Assembly: GCA_945897655.1 (NCBI GenBank)
Contig: CAMDHB010000003.1
Coordinates: 1 to 31,237, forward strand
DNA length: 31,237 nucleotides
Direction: 5' to 3'
From: Pseudorhodobacter antarcticus
GTDB lineage: Bacteria; Pseudomonadota; Alphaproteobacteria; Rhodobacterales; Rhodobacteraceae
The notes beneath the pieces are model-generated. The model was not told the origin of the DNA, ran no database searches, and saw only the letters and a list, made by a program, of their open reading frames with translations. Each line of letters begins with the position of its first letter. The stretch's first letter is position 1. Made by a program: the position numbers and the translations under genes. This document shows, one piece after another, positions 22,060 to 29,184 of this stretch.

Positions 22060-22065
22060 AGTATA
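22060..22065 (-). promoter_or_regulatory. Possible -10 box of the RTX protease gene
   Basis: TATACT on the minus strand, 33 nt upstream of the ATG. No good -35 hexamer at 16-18 nt is seen (TTGTCC is about 20 nt upstream), so an activator or alternative sigma may be needed. Confidence 0.3.
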
Positions 22066-22190
22066 ACCGATCTTCGCACCCCTTGGGACAAATTTTCGCC
22101 CCAACCGCCACACCTGGCAGGCGTGCTGCCAGGGGGGAAACACAAACCTTTCCAGTGTGTTAACGGAAATCCACAACCCATTGAAAGACC

Positions 22191-22294
22191 TATACTTTAC
22201 GCGGCTTTCACGCGTGGGACACCTCGCGCTCCCCCCCTGCCGGACCCGCCCTATCCCCCACCCTGCGCGGCCCTGCACAATGGGCGGGCCTTTT
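22191..22294 (+). ncRNA. Possible small RNA or attenuated leader
   Basis: A TATACT box (22191-22196) is followed about 50 nt later by CCCGCCC (22245-22251), which can pair with GGGCGGG (22282-22288); a smaller stem GGCCC/GGGCC (22269-22273 with 22286-22290) is the alternative. The stem is followed directly by TTTT. The unit would give an RNA of roughly 90 nt ending 65 nt before the dioxygenase start: either an attenuator or a free small RNA. The -35 region is poor. Confidence 0.3.
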
Positions 22295-22358
22295 CGCACA
22301 ATTGCGCCACAGGGCTGGAAGGGGCATCTTTGGCCAAGCGATCCCGAAGGAGGCTCCG

Positions 22359-23153
22359 ATGCCCAGACTTCCCACCTATTTCATCTCTCACGGTGGCGGC
22401 CCCTGGCCCTGGCTGCCCAACATGCGCCAGATGCTGGCCAGCCTGGAGGTGTCACTGGCCCGGATGCCCGCCGAAATCGGCACCACCCCCAAGGCCATCT
22501 GCATGGTATCAGGACACTGGGAACAATCCGATTTCGCGGTGATGTCCGCCGCCAAACCCGGCATGCTGTATGATTACGGCGGCTTCCCGCCCGAAACCTA
22601 TCAGATCATCTACCCCGCCCCCGGCGCCCCCGAAATCGCCCGTCGCACAGCCGACCTGATCGCAGCCGCCGGCCTGCCCACCCATCTGGATGCGAAACGT
22701 GGGTTTGATCACGGCACCTTTGCGCCGGCCTATGTGATGTATCCCAAGGCAGATGTGCCGATCTATCAGGTGTCGCTGCAACACGGATATTCTCCCGCAG
22801 CCCACTTTGCCCTGGGCCGTGCCCTGGCCCCCCTGCGCGATGAAGGCGTGCTGATCGTCGGCTCCGGCCTCAGCTACCACAACCTGCGCCTGTTTGGCCC
22901 TGGCGCCAAAGTGCCGTCCAAGGCCTTTGACGACTGGCTGGCCATGACGATGGGCAAAACCGGTGCTGCCCGCACTGACGCACTCATGGATTGGGAGAGC
23001 GCCCCCTATGCCCGCACCTGCCACGCGCAAGAGGATCACCTTGTCCCCCTCTTCACCGCCTTGGGCGCCGCCGAGGATGAAACGGCCACCATGGTCTATC
23101 ATGATGAAAACGTGTTCGGCGGCGTCACCGCCTCCAGCTACCGCATTGGCTGA
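22359..23153 (+). CDS. Class III extradiol ring-cleavage dioxygenase (DODA/YgiD type)
   Basis: This 264-residue LigB-fold protein has an N-terminal FISHGGGPW (H11), VSGHWE (H53), YDYGGFPPETYQI, GFDHGTF (H118), VGSGLSYHNLR (H174) and CHAQEDHLVPLF (H227). H11, H53 and H227 are the likely metal ligands, with H118 and H174 as acid-base residues. Homologues (plant DODA, E. coli YgiD) open catechol rings such as DOPA; the natural substrate here is unknown. The ATG at 22359 has GAAGGAGG 5-6 nt upstream, better than an in-frame ATG at 22302. It appears monocistronic and ends at a palindromic element. Confidence 0.88.
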   Translation: MPRLPTYFISHGGGPWPWLPNMRQMLASLEVSLARMPAEIGTTPKAICMVSGHWEQSDFAVMSAAKPGMLYDYGGFPPETYQIIYPAPGAPEIARRTADLIAAAGLPTHLDAKRGFDHGTFAPAYVMYPKADVPIYQVSLQHGYSPAAHFALGRALAPLRDEGVLIVGSGLSYHNLRLFGPGAKVPSKAFDDWLAMTMGKTGAARTDALMDWESAPYARTCHAQEDHLVPLFTALGAAEDETATMVYHDENVFGGVTASSYRIG

Positions 23154-23158
23154 ACCGG

Positions 23159-23204
23159 GATGGGCGAACCGACTTTCCCGGTCGGGAAAGCCGAACCGCC
23201 CATC
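23159..23204. repeat. REP-like imperfect palindrome, copy B
   Basis: Outer arm GATGGGCG, inner arm CTTTCCC, loop GGTC, then GGGAAAG and CGCCCATC. It begins 6 nt after the dioxygenase stop. Architecture and much of the sequence match the element at 1804-1851, including the unpaired middle section. It lies between convergent genes. Confidence 0.7.
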
Positions 23205-23218
23205 TTCCTTACACCCGC

Positions 23219-23974
23219 TCAAGTCCCGAGTTGCAGATGGATGTGGTCGTCATGCCGCGCCGCGCGGCAACCCTGAAACCGAAGCTTGGGGTCCATGAGC
23301 CCCCAGGCCCGGGCCAGTGGCGGCTCGACAAAAACCTTGCCCACCCGCGCATCCGCCAAAAGGGCCCGGACCAGCACCCGGGTCCGCTGCGACTCAACCT
23401 CCATCGCGGCAAACCGGCCTTGCAGCCAACCCATCCGCCAGCGCAGCGTCAGCCAGACCGGCGGGCAAGTGTCGGGCCCTTCCAGCGCCTCGAAAGCGAA
23501 ACAGCCCAACGGCGAGCGGGTCTGCCCCTGCCCATAGTCTCCCTTTAGCCCCTGATAATAGAACCCCAGATACAGCTTTTCCCCATCGTCATGCGACAGA
23601 TGCGGCAGCAACGGCACGCCATCCAGAAACGGAAACCCGCCATCCAGCGCAAGCGTCACCGTGCCGGGAAACTCCGCCTCCACCCGTTTTGCCGCATCGA
23701 TTGCCACCGCCGCCAGTTGCGGCGTAACAAAGTTGCGCATCAATCCGCAATAGACCACCGATTGTGACCGCAGCAGCGCGCCAAAGCACGGCAGCGCAAC
23801 CCGGCCTGTCATCGGCGCCACAACCTGCACCGCCCCCCAAACCCCGGCATAGGCCAGCACAAACACCAGCACAGGCCGCCGGAACCAGCGCGAGACGATC
23901 CAGATCAGCCCGCCCAACTGCGTCAGCACTGTAAGCAGCAGCACCACCAGCACATGACTCGTCAGCCTGATCAC
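23219..23974 (-). CDS. Membrane-anchored LAS-peptidase-like protein with a degenerate zinc site
   Basis: This 251-residue protein has two N-terminal hydrophobic segments (about 5-27 and 33-53) and a soluble C-terminal domain that recalls penicillin-insensitive murein endopeptidase (MepA, M74). It has VGKVFVEPPLARAW and the terminal RHDDHIHLQL (H244, H246), close to the MepA zinc motif. The other expected motif HxxGxxxD appears as HDDGEKLY (128-135): His and Gly are kept but the Asp zinc ligand is Tyr. It may be a non-catalytic relative or use another ligand. The proposed start is GTG at 23974, 2 nt after the kinase stop, with a GGTGGGGGG ribosome binding site. The family call is tentative. 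Confidence 0.6.
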   Translation of the reverse strand: MIRLTSHVLVVLLLTVLTQLGGLIWIVSRWFRRPVLVFVLAYAGVWGAVQVVAPMTGRVALPCFGALLRSQSVVYCGLMRNFVTPQLAAVAIDAAKRVEAEFPGTVTLALDGGFPFLDGVPLLPHLSHDDGEKLYLGFYYQGLKGDYGQGQTRSPLGCFAFEALEGPDTCPPVWLTLRWRMGWLQGRFAAMEVESQRTRVLVRALLADARVGKVFVEPPLARAWGLMDPKLRFQGCRAARHDDHIHLQLGT

Positions 23975-23976
23975 CG

Positions 23977-24804
23977 CTAAACCCCCCACCAATCGCGCCA
24001 CAGATGCACCCGGGCGACATGATCCGCCCCGCCGCCTTGTGCCACCTCCCACAACCGGTGCTGCCCGGCCAGCACGCCAATCCGCTCCATATCCAGCCGC
24101 ACCCCCCGCTCGGCCTGATAAGCCGCAACCACCCGCTCCATAAGGTCCATTGAGGTGAGGCCCGCATAGATGAAATCCCGGTGCAGCGCCCCGATCCCTG
24201 CATCACCGAAATCATAGACCCCGTTCAATAGCTGTCGCTGCGAATCAAAGGCCATGTTCCAGCCATGCCCGTCGAACTGCCCCAGAACCTGCCCCATCGG
24301 GTCCGGCGGCAGGTCCACGCGGGCAACAAACTCGGCCACAGCGCGCAGGCCTTCAGGCCAGTCGATCTGCGGTATCTCCCAGCCCGGCACCTCCACCGCC
24401 CCCACCGCCCTGGCCTCCGCCAGCGGGATGGCATGCAGATCGGCCATCAACCGCGCCAGATCCCCCGCCAGCCGGTCACGCGCCACCACCGGCAGCGCAT
24501 CATACTCCTCGGGCAAGACCTGCTGCCCCGGCAAACCCCTGTGCCATGACCAAACCGGCGGCCCCTCGACCAGATGCATCTGCGGCACCGCAACCCGCAC
24601 CCTCGGACCGATCAGCGCCAGCAGCCGCACCTCGCGCCGCAGACGCGCCGCAGCCTCCGCATTGCGGGGCCGCTTGACCACCACGCCCCCCACCGCCATC
24701 GCCTCGCAATCCCACCCGGCGGCCAGCGGTGTCACCCCGCTTCGCACATCATCGTTAATCCACGCCGCGATCACCGGACCAAGGCCATCTGGTAGAGGCA
24801 TCAT
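23977..24804 (-). CDS. Aminoglycoside phosphotransferase/choline-kinase-fold protein
   Basis: This 275-residue protein kinase-like (APH family) protein has a candidate ATP-binding Lys in VVVKRPR (K44), LPGQQV (92-97, the family lpG motif), a catalytic-loop equivalent QFDGHGWN (176-183, D178 and N183) and the metal-binding D198 in YDFGD. The usual HGD triad has Gln in place of the His, seen in some family members. Such enzymes phosphorylate small molecules (sugars, choline, homoserine, drugs); the substrate is unknown. It is tightly coupled to the LAS-like membrane protein downstream, which suggests a cell-envelope role. Upstream lie two TTAA dyads. Confidence 0.78.
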   Translation of the reverse strand: MMPLPDGLGPVIAAWINDDVRSGVTPLAAGWDCEAMAVGGVVVKRPRNAEAAARLRREVRLLALIGPRVRVAVPQMHLVEGPPVWSWHRGLPGQQVLPEEYDALPVVARDRLAGDLARLMADLHAIPLAEARAVGAVEVPGWEIPQIDWPEGLRAVAEFVARVDLPPDPMGQVLGQFDGHGWNMAFDSQRQLLNGVYDFGDAGIGALHRDFIYAGLTSMDLMERVVAAYQAERGVRLDMERIGVLAGQHRLWEVAQGGGADHVARVHLWRDWWGV

Positions 24805-24808
24805 GGAC

Positions 24809-24861
24809 CCTTAATCGGTGGTTTTAAGGTCGTAAAAACTCCGTTAACCGGGCCGATTAAC
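24809..24861. promoter_or_regulatory. Twin TTAA-N9-TTAA dyads upstream of the kinase gene
   Basis: CCTTAA-N9-TTAAGG (24809-24829) and GTTAA-N9-TTAAC (24843-24861) are each perfectly symmetric, with centres 33 bp apart, about three helical turns. They fill the 66-nt gap before the kinase start and are AT-rich islands in GC-rich DNA. They resemble, but do not match, the CtrA consensus TTAA-N7-TTAA. Confidence 0.5.
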
Positions 24862-24870
24862 ACAGCGCCC

Positions 24871-25881
24871 TCAATGGGTTGCCCCGCAAATCTCGCAACC
24901 CTCGCGCCGTTTGATCCCGATCACCCGCACCTCAGCATAAAGCGCATCATAGATCATCAGCCGCCCCTTCAACCCCTCACCCGCGCCGGTGATATGCTTG
25001 ACCGCCTCCATCGCCATCATCGCGCCAATCACCCCGGGCAGGGGTGAGGCGACGCCCGCCTCGGCGCAGGTCGGTACCATGCCCGGGGCGGGGCGATGGG
25101 GAAAAATGCATTGGTAACAGGGGGTTCCACGGGCGGGGTCATACAGGCTGATCTGCCCCTCCCATTGGGTGATGGCCGCGGAAATCAACGGCTTGCCCGC
25201 CTTGGCAGCCAACTGGTTCACCAGATAGCGCGTGTCGAAATTGTCCGACCCGTCCAGGATCAGGTCATAGTCGTCCAAGATCGCCGCCGTCCCGGCATTC
25301 AACCGCTTCTGATAGGGCCGCACCTGAATGAAGGGGTTCAAGGCTAGCATCGCATCCCGGGCCGACTGCACCTTGGGCATGCCAATCCGTTGATCCGTAT
25401 GGATAATCTGCCGCTGCAGGTTCGACGCATCAACCGTATCGTCGTCCACCACCCCAATCGTGCCCACCCCCGCAGCGGCCAGATACAAAAGGCTTGGTGA
25501 CCCCAACCCTCCCGCCCCAATCACCAGAACCCGGGCATTCTTCAACGCCTTCTGCCCCGGTCCGCCAATTTCGCGCAGCATGATGTGGCGGGCATAACGC
25601 TCCAACTCGGCGGGTTGGAACAGGGGTTTGGGCGCGTCCGGAACCTTTACCCTTTGTTTTACCCGTTGCAGGACAAAGACATAGCCAAAGCCCAAACTCG
25701 CAAACACCGTCACCAACACCCAAACCCGCGCATGGTCCGAGGTGAAATCCCCCGGCACCCAGAACAGAAAAAACGCCAGAACCCAGATCCCGGCCAGCAA
25801 TATCCAGCGTTCCCGCCTTGGCCGATCAAACACCCCGCCCAAGACCCACAACACCCCACACAGGACCAGAACCCAGATCAT
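24871..25881 (-). CDS. moeB: MoeB/ThiF/HesA-type adenylyltransferase with N-terminal membrane segments
   Basis: This 336-residue protein starts with three hydrophobic helices (about 1-17, 26-43 and 52-71), then an E1-like adenylation domain from residue 90. That domain carries ERYARHIMLREIGGPGQ, the nucleotide loop GAGGLGS (122-128), NLQRQ and LILDGSDNFDTRYL. Zinc cysteines are C255/C258 (CYQC) and C329/C332 (CEIC); C272 lies in the TCAEAGV loop. It activates the C-terminal Gly of a ubiquitin-like sulfur carrier (MoaD or ThiS) by adenylation. The membrane part is not in E. coli MoeB. Its start overlaps the dut stop (ATGA at 25878-25881), so the two are coupled. Confidence 0.88.
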   Translation of the reverse strand: MIWVLVLCGVLWVLGGVFDRPRRERWILLAGIWVLAFFLFWVPGDFTSDHARVWVLVTVFASLGFGYVFVLQRVKQRVKVPDAPKPLFQPAELERYARHIMLREIGGPGQKALKNARVLVIGAGGLGSPSLLYLAAAGVGTIGVVDDDTVDASNLQRQIIHTDQRIGMPKVQSARDAMLALNPFIQVRPYQKRLNAGTAAILDDYDLILDGSDNFDTRYLVNQLAAKAGKPLISAAITQWEGQISLYDPARGTPCYQCIFPHRPAPGMVPTCAEAGVASPLPGVIGAMMAMEAVKHITGAGEGLKGRLMIYDALYAEVRVIGIKRREGCEICGATH

Positions 25882-26348
25882 CCCCGCCCCGTAGAGCCAA
25901 AGCCCCCATCGCCCCGCGCCGTTTCGTCAAGTATTTCAACCACTTGATACCCAGCCTGCACCACTGGTGCCACGACGGCCTGCGCAATCCGGTCGCCATG
26001 CTGGATGGTATAGGGCTCGGCCCCCAGATTGATCAGCGCCACGCCGAGGGGCCCGCGATAATCGCTGTCGATGGTGCCGGGCGTGTTGGGCAGACTGATG
26101 CCGTGCTTCAGCGCAAGGCCCGACCGGGGCCGGATCTGCATCTCGTATCCCATTGGAATTGCGACACGAATCCCCGTTGGAATAACCGCCCGCCGCATCG
26201 GGTCCAGCGTGAAACCAGTCGCCCGATCCTCGGGCCGCAGGTTGGCCCGCAGGTCGGCCCCAGCCGCCCCTGCCGTTTCATACTGCGGCAAGGGCAGGGC
26301 GCGGTCAGCCCAATCTTCCCACATCACCTGCACCACCGGGTCAGCCAT
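25878..26348 (-). CDS. dut: dUTP diphosphatase
   Basis: This 156-residue trimeric dUTPase carries all five motifs: AGAAGADLRANL, RSGLALKHG, the uracil-binding hairpin LPNTPGTIDSDYRG, the fourth motif GDRIAQAVVAPV, and the C-terminal Gly-rich arm ARGDGGFGSTGRG that closes on the triphosphate. It converts dUTP to dUMP and pyrophosphate in the cytoplasm. The start overlaps the coaBC stop by 8 nt and the end overlaps the moeB start by 4 nt. The coaBC-dut order is widespread in bacteria. Confidence 0.97.
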   Translation of the reverse strand: MADPVVQVMWEDWADRALPLPQYETAGAAGADLRANLRPEDRATGFTLDPMRRAVIPTGIRVAIPMGYEMQIRPRSGLALKHGISLPNTPGTIDSDYRGPLGVALINLGAEPYTIQHGDRIAQAVVAPVVQAGYQVVEILDETARGDGGFGSTGRG

Positions 26349-27540
26349 GCGCCAAAGCCTCCGCCATCCGCGCCGCCAACCGCCGCGCCACCTCGTCCTT
26401 GGGCAGCCTTGGCCAGACCTCGGCCCCCTCCGCCGTAATCAGGGTCACAGCATTCTCGCTCCCCCCCATGATGCCGGTGCCGGGCGAGACATCATTCGCC
26501 ACGATCCAGTCACAGCCCTTGCGCAGCCGCTTCGCGGTCGCATGGGCCACCACGTCCTCCGTCTCGGCAGCAAAGCCCACAACCAGCGCAGGCCGCCCCA
26601 CCGCACGGGAAACAGTCGCCAGAATGTCAGGGTTTTCAACAAATTGCAGACCGGGCGCCTGGCCCGAGCCATCCTTCTTCATCTTCTGCCCGCTGGCATT
26701 GGCCACCCGCCAATCCGCCACCGCCGCCGCAAAGACCGCCGCATCAGCAGGCAAAGCCGCCTCCACCGCCGCCAACATCTGAACCGCCGTCTCGACCCGC
26801 ACCACGACCACCCCCTCGGGCGGCGGCACTGTCGCGGGCCCTGTCACAAAGGTCACACTGGCCCCCAGATCACGCAGTGCTGCGGCAATCGCGGCCCCTT
26901 GGGCGCCCGACGACCGATTGGCAATAAACCGAACCGGATCAATCTGTTCATGCGTCGGACCCGATGTCACCAGCACATGCCGCCCGACTAGCGGCCCCCC
27001 CGCCAAGACGGAAGACACAGCCGCGAAAATCGCCTCCGGTTCCGCCAACCGCCCCGGCCCGAACTCGCCGCAAGCCATCTCGCCCTCATCAGGCCCGACG
27101 AACCGCACCCCATCGGCCCGCAACTGCGCGATGTTGCGCTGTGTCGCTGGATGGTCCCACATCCGCACATTCATCGCCGGGGCCACCAGCACGGGCGTAT
27201 CCGTGGCCAGCAGCAGCGTGGACGCCAGATCATCCGCCCGCCCCCCCGCCATCTTGGCCATCAGATCCGCCGTCGCAGGCGCCACCACAATCAGGTCCGC
27301 CACCCGGCTGAGCTGGATATGGCCCAGCTCGGCCTCGTCCGTCAGGTCAAACAGGTTCGAATAGACCTTTTCCCCCGCCAGCGCCGACACTGACAACGGC
27401 GTCACAAACTGCGCCCCTGCCGCGGTCAGAACCGGGGTTACCGCAACCCCAGCCCCCCGCAACAGCCTGATCAACAACAAGGATTTATAGGCCGCGATCC
27501 CGCCGCCAATGATCAGCAGCACGCGTTTTCCTGCCAGCAT
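26341..27540 (-). CDS. coaBC: Bifunctional phosphopantothenoylcysteine decarboxylase/phosphopantothenate-cysteine ligase
   Basis: This 399-residue protein has two domains. The N-terminal flavin-dependent CoaC domain (1-180) carries VLLIIGGGIAAYKSL, the PAMNVRMW motif and the ACGEFGPGRLAEP substrate clamp. The C-terminal CoaB domain (185-399) carries VLVTSGPTHEQIDPVRFIANRSSGAQG, AAVADWRV and KMKK. Together they turn 4'-phosphopantothenate into 4'-phosphopantetheine for coenzyme A. The ATG at 27540 with GGGAG upstream is preferred; an upstream in-frame TTG at 27573 would add 11 residues and has no ribosome binding site. Confidence 0.96.
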   Translation of the reverse strand: MLAGKRVLLIIGGGIAAYKSLLLIRLLRGAGVAVTPVLTAAGAQFVTPLSVSALAGEKVYSNLFDLTDEAELGHIQLSRVADLIVVAPATADLMAKMAGGRADDLASTLLLATDTPVLVAPAMNVRMWDHPATQRNIAQLRADGVRFVGPDEGEMACGEFGPGRLAEPEAIFAAVSSVLAGGPLVGRHVLVTSGPTHEQIDPVRFIANRSSGAQGAAIAAALRDLGASVTFVTGPATVPPPEGVVVVRVETAVQMLAAVEAALPADAAVFAAAVADWRVANASGQKMKKDGSGQAPGLQFVENPDILATVSRAVGRPALVVGFAAETEDVVAHATAKRLRKGCDWIVANDVSPGTGIMGGSENAVTLITAEGAEVWPRLPKDEVARRLAARMAEALAHG

Positions 27541-27610
27541 CGGCGCACTCCCAGCCCATCCCAAGAAGGCCAAGCCTAGGGTTACCGCCGGGCGAACTCA
27601 AGTCCCGCCG

Positions 27611-28489
27611 TCAGCCGACGAACTGGGCGAAATTGGCGCCCTCTGCCTCCAGCGTGCGGCGCAGCTTGGTATAGGCTGCGGCCTCCAACTGCCGGATCCG
27701 CTCTTTCGACAGGCGCAACTCCTGCCCCAGCGATTCCAGGGTGCGCGGCTCCTCGGCCAACTGCCGGGCCCGCACGATCAGCCGCTCCCGGTCGTTCAAA
27801 ACCCCCAGCGCCCGGTTCAACTGGGCACTCAACGCATCGGCGTCATGCTTTGTCTCGAACAACTCCGCCGCCTGCGCGCCGTCATCCTCCAGCACGTCGA
27901 TCCACTCGCGCCCATCCTCATCCGCCGCCTGGGTGGCGTTCAAGGAAGCATCCGACCCCGCCAGCCGCCCCTCCATCATGGCCACTTCGGCCAAGGAAAC
28001 GCCCAGTTCCCCAGCGACTGCCACCCGCAGATCGGCCCCTTCCAGCGTCTGACCCATCGCAGCCGCCTCACGCCGCAGTTTGGCCTCGACCCGCCGAAGG
28101 TTGAAAAACAATGACTTTTGCGCCGTAGTCGACCCGGTCCGCACCAGCGACCAGTTGCGCATCACGTAATCCTGCAACTGTGCCTTGATCCACCAGACCG
28201 CATAGGTCGAAAACCGGAAGCCCCGGTCGGGATCAAACTTTTCCGCCGCCTTCATCAGACCAATCGCCGCTTCCTGGGTCAAATCACTCATCGACGCTCC
28301 ATAGCGGCGATACTTGGCCGCCATCGAGATCGCCAGCCGCATATAGGCCGTCACCAGACGATGCAGCGCCGCCTTGTCTCCGCTGTCCCGCCAGGCCCGT
28401 GCCAAAGCCGCCTCGGTTATTACGTCCAGCAGTTCGGCCTTGCGCGCTTGGCGCGGCAGGATTTGGTCGCTATATCCATCAAGTGCCAT
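27611..28489 (-). CDS. rpoH2: RNA polymerase sigma-32 factor, RpoH2-type paralogue
   Basis: This 292-residue sigma-70 family protein has region 2 (MRLAISMAAKYRRYGASMSDLTQEAAIGLMKAAEKFDPDRGFRFSTYAVWWIKAQLQDYVMRNWSLV), the RpoH box QKSLFFNLRR, and region 4 at the C-terminus (RTLESLGQELRLSKERIRQLEAAAYTKLRR). The N-terminus and QEAAIG (not SEANVG) differ from the main alphaproteobacterial RpoH1, matching RpoH2, which in Rhodobacter controls the singlet-oxygen response. Paralogue assignment is from memory. GGAGGG precedes the ATG at 28489. It is divergent from cobU across 56 nt. Confidence 0.9.
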   Translation of the reverse strand: MALDGYSDQILPRQARKAELLDVITEAALARAWRDSGDKAALHRLVTAYMRLAISMAAKYRRYGASMSDLTQEAAIGLMKAAEKFDPDRGFRFSTYAVWWIKAQLQDYVMRNWSLVRTGSTTAQKSLFFNLRRVEAKLRREAAAMGQTLEGADLRVAVAGELGVSLAEVAMMEGRLAGSDASLNATQAADEDGREWIDVLEDDGAQAAELFETKHDADALSAQLNRALGVLNDRERLIVRARQLAEEPRTLESLGQELRLSKERIRQLEAAAYTKLRRTLEAEGANFAQFVG

Positions 28490-28545
28490 AAGACCCTCCA
28501 AGCCTTTGGGCCCTTCGACCCTCTCCCGATATACGCAAGCAAAGC
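28490..28545. promoter_or_regulatory. Divergent promoter region rpoH2/cobU
   Basis: Only 56 nt separate the two starts. On the minus strand a TATATC box could serve as a -10 for rpoH2; no convincing -35 is seen and nothing clear is seen for cobU, whose ribosome binding site is also weak. Confidence 0.3.
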
Positions 28546-29100
28546 ATGACCGGATCACCGCAGACCCAACCCAAGTTACCCAGCCTCAGCTTAATTCTGG
28601 GCGGCGCACGATCCGGCAAATCCCGCCTGGCCGAGGGGTTGGTGACGGCCACCGGCCTGCCTCGCCACTACATCGCCACGGCCGAGGCTTGGGATGACGA
28701 AATGCGCACCCGCATTGCCCAGCATCAGGCAGACCGTGGGGCGAATTGGACAACATGGTCCGAACCGCGCGATGTGGCAGGCGTTCTGGCGCAAATCCCG
28801 GCGGGCCATGTGGTGCTGCTGGATTGCGCAACCCTATGGCTGACCAACGAAATCCTGGCCGATGCCGATATTCCCGCCCGCGTTGAGGCGCTTTTGACGG
28901 CGCTTGCCACCTGCGCCTCGCCAGTCGTCGTGGTGTCGAATGAGGTGGGCTGGGGCATCGTCCCTGACAACACCCTGGCCCGCCGCTTTCGCGATCATCA
29001 GGGCCGCCTGAACCAGCAGATCGCCGCGCAAGCCGGGCTTGTGGTCGCCGTCATGGCCGGGCTGCCGATGGTTTTGAAGGGCACATTGCCGAAAGCTTGA
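28546..29100 (+). CDS. cobU: Adenosylcobinamide kinase/adenosylcobinamide-phosphate guanylyltransferase
   Basis: This 184-residue bifunctional enzyme has a P-loop GGARSGKS (19-26), YIATAEAWDDEMRTRIAQHQADR (H60 is the likely GMP-accepting His), LLDCATLWLTNE and the signature VSNEVGWGIVPDNTLARRFRDHQGRLNQ. It phosphorylates adenosylcobinamide and then attaches GMP for B12 nucleotide-loop assembly. No other cobalamin gene and no obvious B12 riboswitch is seen nearby. Confidence 0.95.
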   Translation: MTGSPQTQPKLPSLSLILGGARSGKSRLAEGLVTATGLPRHYIATAEAWDDEMRTRIAQHQADRGANWTTWSEPRDVAGVLAQIPAGHVVLLDCATLWLTNEILADADIPARVEALLTALATCASPVVVVSNEVGWGIVPDNTLARRFRDHQGRLNQQIAAQAGLVVAVMAGLPMVLKGTLPKA

Positions 29101-29184
29101 CCTTTCCCTGCCCATCGTTCACGCACAGTTCATCAGTTTGAAACCAACAGGCCCTACCGTAGCCGTCGCGCAAAGGAGAATTCC

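Larger units (their letters stand above)
22028..22358. other. 331-nt divergent intergenic region between RTX protease and dioxygenase
   Basis: No gene is supported here. It holds a -10-like box for each direction (TATACT, minus at 22065-22060 and plus at 22191-22196), a small dyad CTGGCA/TGCCAG (22114-22119, 22127-22132), and a stretch at 22158-22183 that repeats the loop and right arm of the hairpin at 5630-5660. A terminator-like structure ending in TTTT (22245-22294) follows. Confidence 0.5.

Noticed and set aside
24809..24861. CtrA binding sites
   Set aside because: The spacer between TTAA halves is 9 nt in both dyads, while the CtrA consensus needs 7.
29101..29184. B12 riboswitch near cobU
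   Set aside because: No B12-box-like sequence or multi-stem fold is recognisable before or after cobU; the upstream gap is only 56 nt.
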